A stretch of 35,096 bases of DNA from assembly GCA_964369625.1 (NCBI GenBank), contig CAYJFC010000013.1, positions 1-35,096 on the forward strand, read 5' to 3'. Positions 33,059 through 35,096 of this stretch are shown here, piece by piece. Within the stretch, counting starts at the first letter, position 1. Every line of letters starts with the position of its first letter. The stretch comes from CAKOSP01 sp964369625. Lineage in GTDB: Bacteria; Bacillota_I; Bacilli_A; RF39; UBA660. Position numbers and translations under genes: made by a program. The notes under the pieces were generated by a model. It was not told where the DNA came from. It saw only the letters and a list, made by a program, of their open reading frames with translations, and did not search any database.

Positions 33059-33263
33059 ATATTATTTATTTGAAAGAGTAACTATGTAATATTTTATAGA
33101 AAGCTAGTGGTTTGATGAAAACTAGTATATATTATTTAGTGAAGACATCAAATGTTAAAAATAAACGCATTTCTGCGATATAGAAAAAAGTGCATAGATT
33201 CTATGAAATAAGGTGGTACCGCGATATTTTCGTCCTTATATTCATGGAATTTTTATTTTTAAG
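33059..33263 (+). promoter_or_regulatory. T-box riboswitch (tRNA-Asp sensing) controlling aspS
   Basis: The exact T-box sequence AAGGTGGTACCGCG lies at 33210-33223, with CGTCCTTA (33231-33238) as antiterminator partner. Stem I contains GAAAGCTAGTGG and ACTAGTA arms, and the specifier is GAC (33144-33146, followed by A), the aspartate codon. Stem III is CATAG/CTATG (33193-33205). The expression platform is less clear than in the ileS leader. TTCATGGAAT (33241-33250) before TTTTTATTTTT pairs with ATTCTATGAA (33198-33207), upstream of the T-box sequence, instead of forming a compact local terminator. Confidence 0.9.
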
Positions 33264-33276
33264 AAAGGAAAATAAA

Positions 33277-35001
33277 ATGAAAACAATTATGAACAATACT
33301 CTTAGTATAAAAGATTTAGAAAAAAATGTTTCTTTATATGGATGGGTAAGCAAGAAAAGAAATTTAGGGGGCTTAATATTTATTGATTTAAGAGATAGAT
33401 CTGGAATAATTCAATTGGTAGTAAGGCCTGAAAGTGATTATTACTCAGTTGCTGAAAACATTAAGAATGAATATGTTATTAAAATAGAAGGTAAAGTTTT
33501 AGAAAGAGAAAATAAGAATTTATCTATACCAACTGGGGAAATAGAAATTGAAGTAATAAATATTGATGTACTTAATAAATCAAAAGAATTACCTTTTGAA
33601 ATTAGTGATAATACAACTGCTTTAGAAGATACTCGATTAACTCATAGATATTTGGATTTAAGAAGAAATTATTTGAGTGAAAAACTAGTTATGAGACATA
33701 AAATAGCAATGGCTATCAGAAACTATTTATCTAATGAAGAATTTATTGAAGTAGAAACTCCAATTCTTTGTAAAAGTACACCAGAAGGTGCTAGAGATTA
33801 TTTGGTTCCATCAAGGGTGAATAGTGGTAAATTTTATGCTCTTCCTCAGTCTCCTCAAATATTTAAACAACTTCTTATGGTTGGTGGAGTAGAGAGATAT
33901 TTCCAAATAGCTAAATGTTTTAGAGATGAAGATTTAAGGGCAGATAGGCAACCAGAATTTACTCAAATAGATATTGAAATGAGTTTTGTTAACGAAGAAG
34001 ATGTAATGTCTATTGGAGAAAATTTAATAAAAGATGTATTTTTAAAAACTAAAGATATAGAATTAAATCTTCCATTTATGCAAATGAAATATGATGATGC
34101 TATTAATATTTATGGATCTGATAAACCTGATTTAAGATTTGATATGCCAATTATCAATTTAAATGATTTATTTTCTAAATTTGATATTAATTTTATGGAA
34201 AATAAAGAAGTTAATGGTTTAATTATTAAAAATGCTGCGGATAAGTATTCAAGAAAAGAATTAGATAAATTAACCGATTATGTAAAAACTTATAAAGCTT
34301 CAGGACTTGCTTATTTAAAGTATGAAAAAGAGTTAACTGGGTCTATTGCTAAACTATTAAATGAGGAAAATAAAACTGATATTATAAATACTTTATCACT
34401 TGAAGAAAATGATTTATTATTAATAGTGGCAGATACTTATAAAGTAGTTAAAACAAGTTTAGGTAACTTAAGATGTAAATTAGGAAAAGATTTAGAATTA
34501 ATCGAGGAAAATAGTTATAAACCATTATGGGTTACTGATTTTCCGGCATTTGAATATAGCGAAGAAGAAAATAGATTTGTTGCAACTCATCATCCATTTA
34601 CAATGCCAAAAGATGAAGATATAGATAAACTTATTACTGATCCAGGTAATTGCTATTCAAAAGCTTATGATATGGTAATAAATGGTTATGAAGTTGGTGG
34701 TGGATCAATTCGTATTCATAACGAAGATGTTCAAAATAAAATGTTTGAAGCATTAAATCTATCAAAAGAAGATATTGATAATAAATTTTCATTCTTTGTT
34801 GAAGCTTTAAAATATGGAACACCTCCACATGGTGGAATGGCATTTGGTTTTGATAGATTAACAATGATTTTAACAGGTACTGAAAATATTAGAGATGTTA
34901 TAGCATTTCCTAAAACTGCAAGTGCATCTGATTTAATGAGCCAGTGTCCAAATATAGTAGATGAAAAACAGTTAAGTGATTTATCAATAAAAATAAAGTA
35001 A
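33277..35001 (+). CDS. aspS: Aspartyl-tRNA synthetase
   Basis: This class II synthetase charges tRNA-Asp (and tRNA-Asn too if the enzyme is non-discriminating, which cannot be told here). The start is ATG 33277, after AAGAAAGGA; the open frame further upstream is T-box leader. The N-terminal OB anticodon-binding domain (about 5-105) contains VSLYGWVSKKRNLGGLIFID. Class II motifs follow: RYLDLRRN, ETPILCKSTPEGARDYLVPS, FRDEDLRADRQPEFTQIDIE (motif 2) and GGMAFGFDRLTMIL (motif 3). The bacterial insertion (GAD) domain lies between motifs 2 and 3. Length 574 is typical of bacterial AspRS. A strong terminator follows. Confidence 0.97.
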   Translation: MKTIMNNTLSIKDLEKNVSLYGWVSKKRNLGGLIFIDLRDRSGIIQLVVRPESDYYSVAENIKNEYVIKIEGKVLERENKNLSIPTGEIEIEVINIDVLNKSKELPFEISDNTTALEDTRLTHRYLDLRRNYLSEKLVMRHKIAMAIRNYLSNEEFIEVETPILCKSTPEGARDYLVPSRVNSGKFYALPQSPQIFKQLLMVGGVERYFQIAKCFRDEDLRADRQPEFTQIDIEMSFVNEEDVMSIGENLIKDVFLKTKDIELNLPFMQMKYDDAINIYGSDKPDLRFDMPIINLNDLFSKFDINFMENKEVNGLIIKNAADKYSRKELDKLTDYVKTYKASGLAYLKYEKELTGSIAKLLNEENKTDIINTLSLEENDLLLIVADTYKVVKTSLGNLRCKLGKDLELIEENSYKPLWVTDFPAFEYSEEENRFVATHHPFTMPKDEDIDKLITDPGNCYSKAYDMVINGYEVGGGSIRIHNEDVQNKMFEALNLSKEDIDNKFSFFVEALKYGTPPHGGMAFGFDRLTMILTGTENIRDVIAFPKTASASDLMSQCPNIVDEKQLSDLSIKIK

Positions 35002-35025
35002 AGCATTAATCAAATAATGCTTTTT
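35000..35025 (+). terminator. Intrinsic terminator of aspS
   Basis: AAAGCATTA (35000-35008) and TAATGCTTT (35015-35023) form a perfect 9-bp stem around ATCAAA, followed by TT. Confidence 0.85.
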
Positions 35026-35027
35026 GC

Positions 35028-35056
35028 TTGCATTAAAATTATTTTTTTGATAAACT
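35028..35056 (+). promoter_or_regulatory. Promoter for the gene entering at the right edge
   Basis: TTGCAT (35028-35033), a 17-base spacer and TAAACT (35051-35056) preceded by TGA. It lies 25 bases before the ATG at 35082. Confidence 0.65.
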
Positions 35057-35081
35057 TTAAATAGAATAGGATAGTGAAATA

Positions 35082-35096
35082 ATGCAAGAAGAAATA
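35082..35096 (+). CDS. Start of an unidentified gene, cut by the window edge
   Basis: The open frame begins at ATG (MQEEI) after a promoter placed at the spacing seen for other genes here. The ribosome binding site is poor (AGTGA). Only five codons are visible, so no product can be named. Confidence 0.45.

Noticed and set aside
33190..33276. N-terminal extension of aspS in the leader
   Set aside because: The bases belong to the T-box and antiterminator; ATG 33277 has its own ribosome binding site.
1..35096. CRISPR array, transposase, integrase, phage or tRNA genes
   Set aside because: No regularly spaced repeats, recombinase motifs, phage structural genes or tRNA cloverleaf sequences were seen on either strand.

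Overview
The window reads as chromosomal core DNA of a very AT-rich, low-GC Gram-positive bacterium (Bacillota, Bacilli/Mollicutes-like; an uncultured RF39-type gut lineage is my best guess, and that placement is inference). The reasons are: both replicative polymerases PolC and DnaE; two T-box leaders; a PASTA Ser/Thr kinase with its PP2C phosphatase; the Bacillus-like order rlmN-prpC-prkC-rsgA-rpe-(rpmB reversed); and extreme A/T preference at third codon positions. Trp is encoded by TGG and all genes read through in the standard bacterial code. Every stop seen is TAA or TAG except one TGA, which is followed directly by an in-frame TAA.

Layout. (1) 1-3554: the 3' end of dnaK, an M3 oligoendopeptidase (pepF-like) and dnaJ. 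(2) 3580-7814: a membrane-anchored surface protein, a small one-TM protein, the tRNA methylthiotransferase mtaB, an unknown one-TM protein and a small acidic protein. (3) 7811-13032: rlmN, prpC, prkC, rsgA and rpe on the plus strand, closed by convergent rpmB, which shares a bidirectional terminator with rpe. (4) 13137-20361: dnaE and polC overlapping by one base as an operon. (5) 20362-22681: a divergent sigma-70 family protein and an unknown cytoplasmic protein, each with its own promoter. (6) 22682-26069: T-box(Ile) leader and ileS of the eukaryote-like type. (7) 26070-30799: an accessory-looking stretch with a two-TM coiled-coil protein, a second surface protein, an HD-domain hydrolase, an unknown protein and an SH3b-domain protein. 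(8) 30839-35025: priA, T-box(Asp) leader and aspS, then the promoter and first codons of another gene.

The genes serve protein folding and turnover (dnaK, pepF, dnaJ), translation and its quality control (mtaB, rlmN, rsgA, rpmB, ileS, aspS), replication and restart (dnaE, polC, priA), and cell-wall sensing by phosphorylation (prpC/prkC). The transcriptional punctuation is unusually legible: about fifteen sigma-A-type promoters and eleven intrinsic terminators can be read. Most promoters sit only 15-25 bases upstream of a start codon, and one (rlmN) appears to give a leaderless mRNA.

I did not find a convincing new defence, mobile or CRISPR-type system. The least understood content is: two surface proteins sharing a C-terminal module, the divergent sigma factor with a long unknown N-terminus, inverted repeats embedded in two promoters, and several unknown small or membrane proteins.
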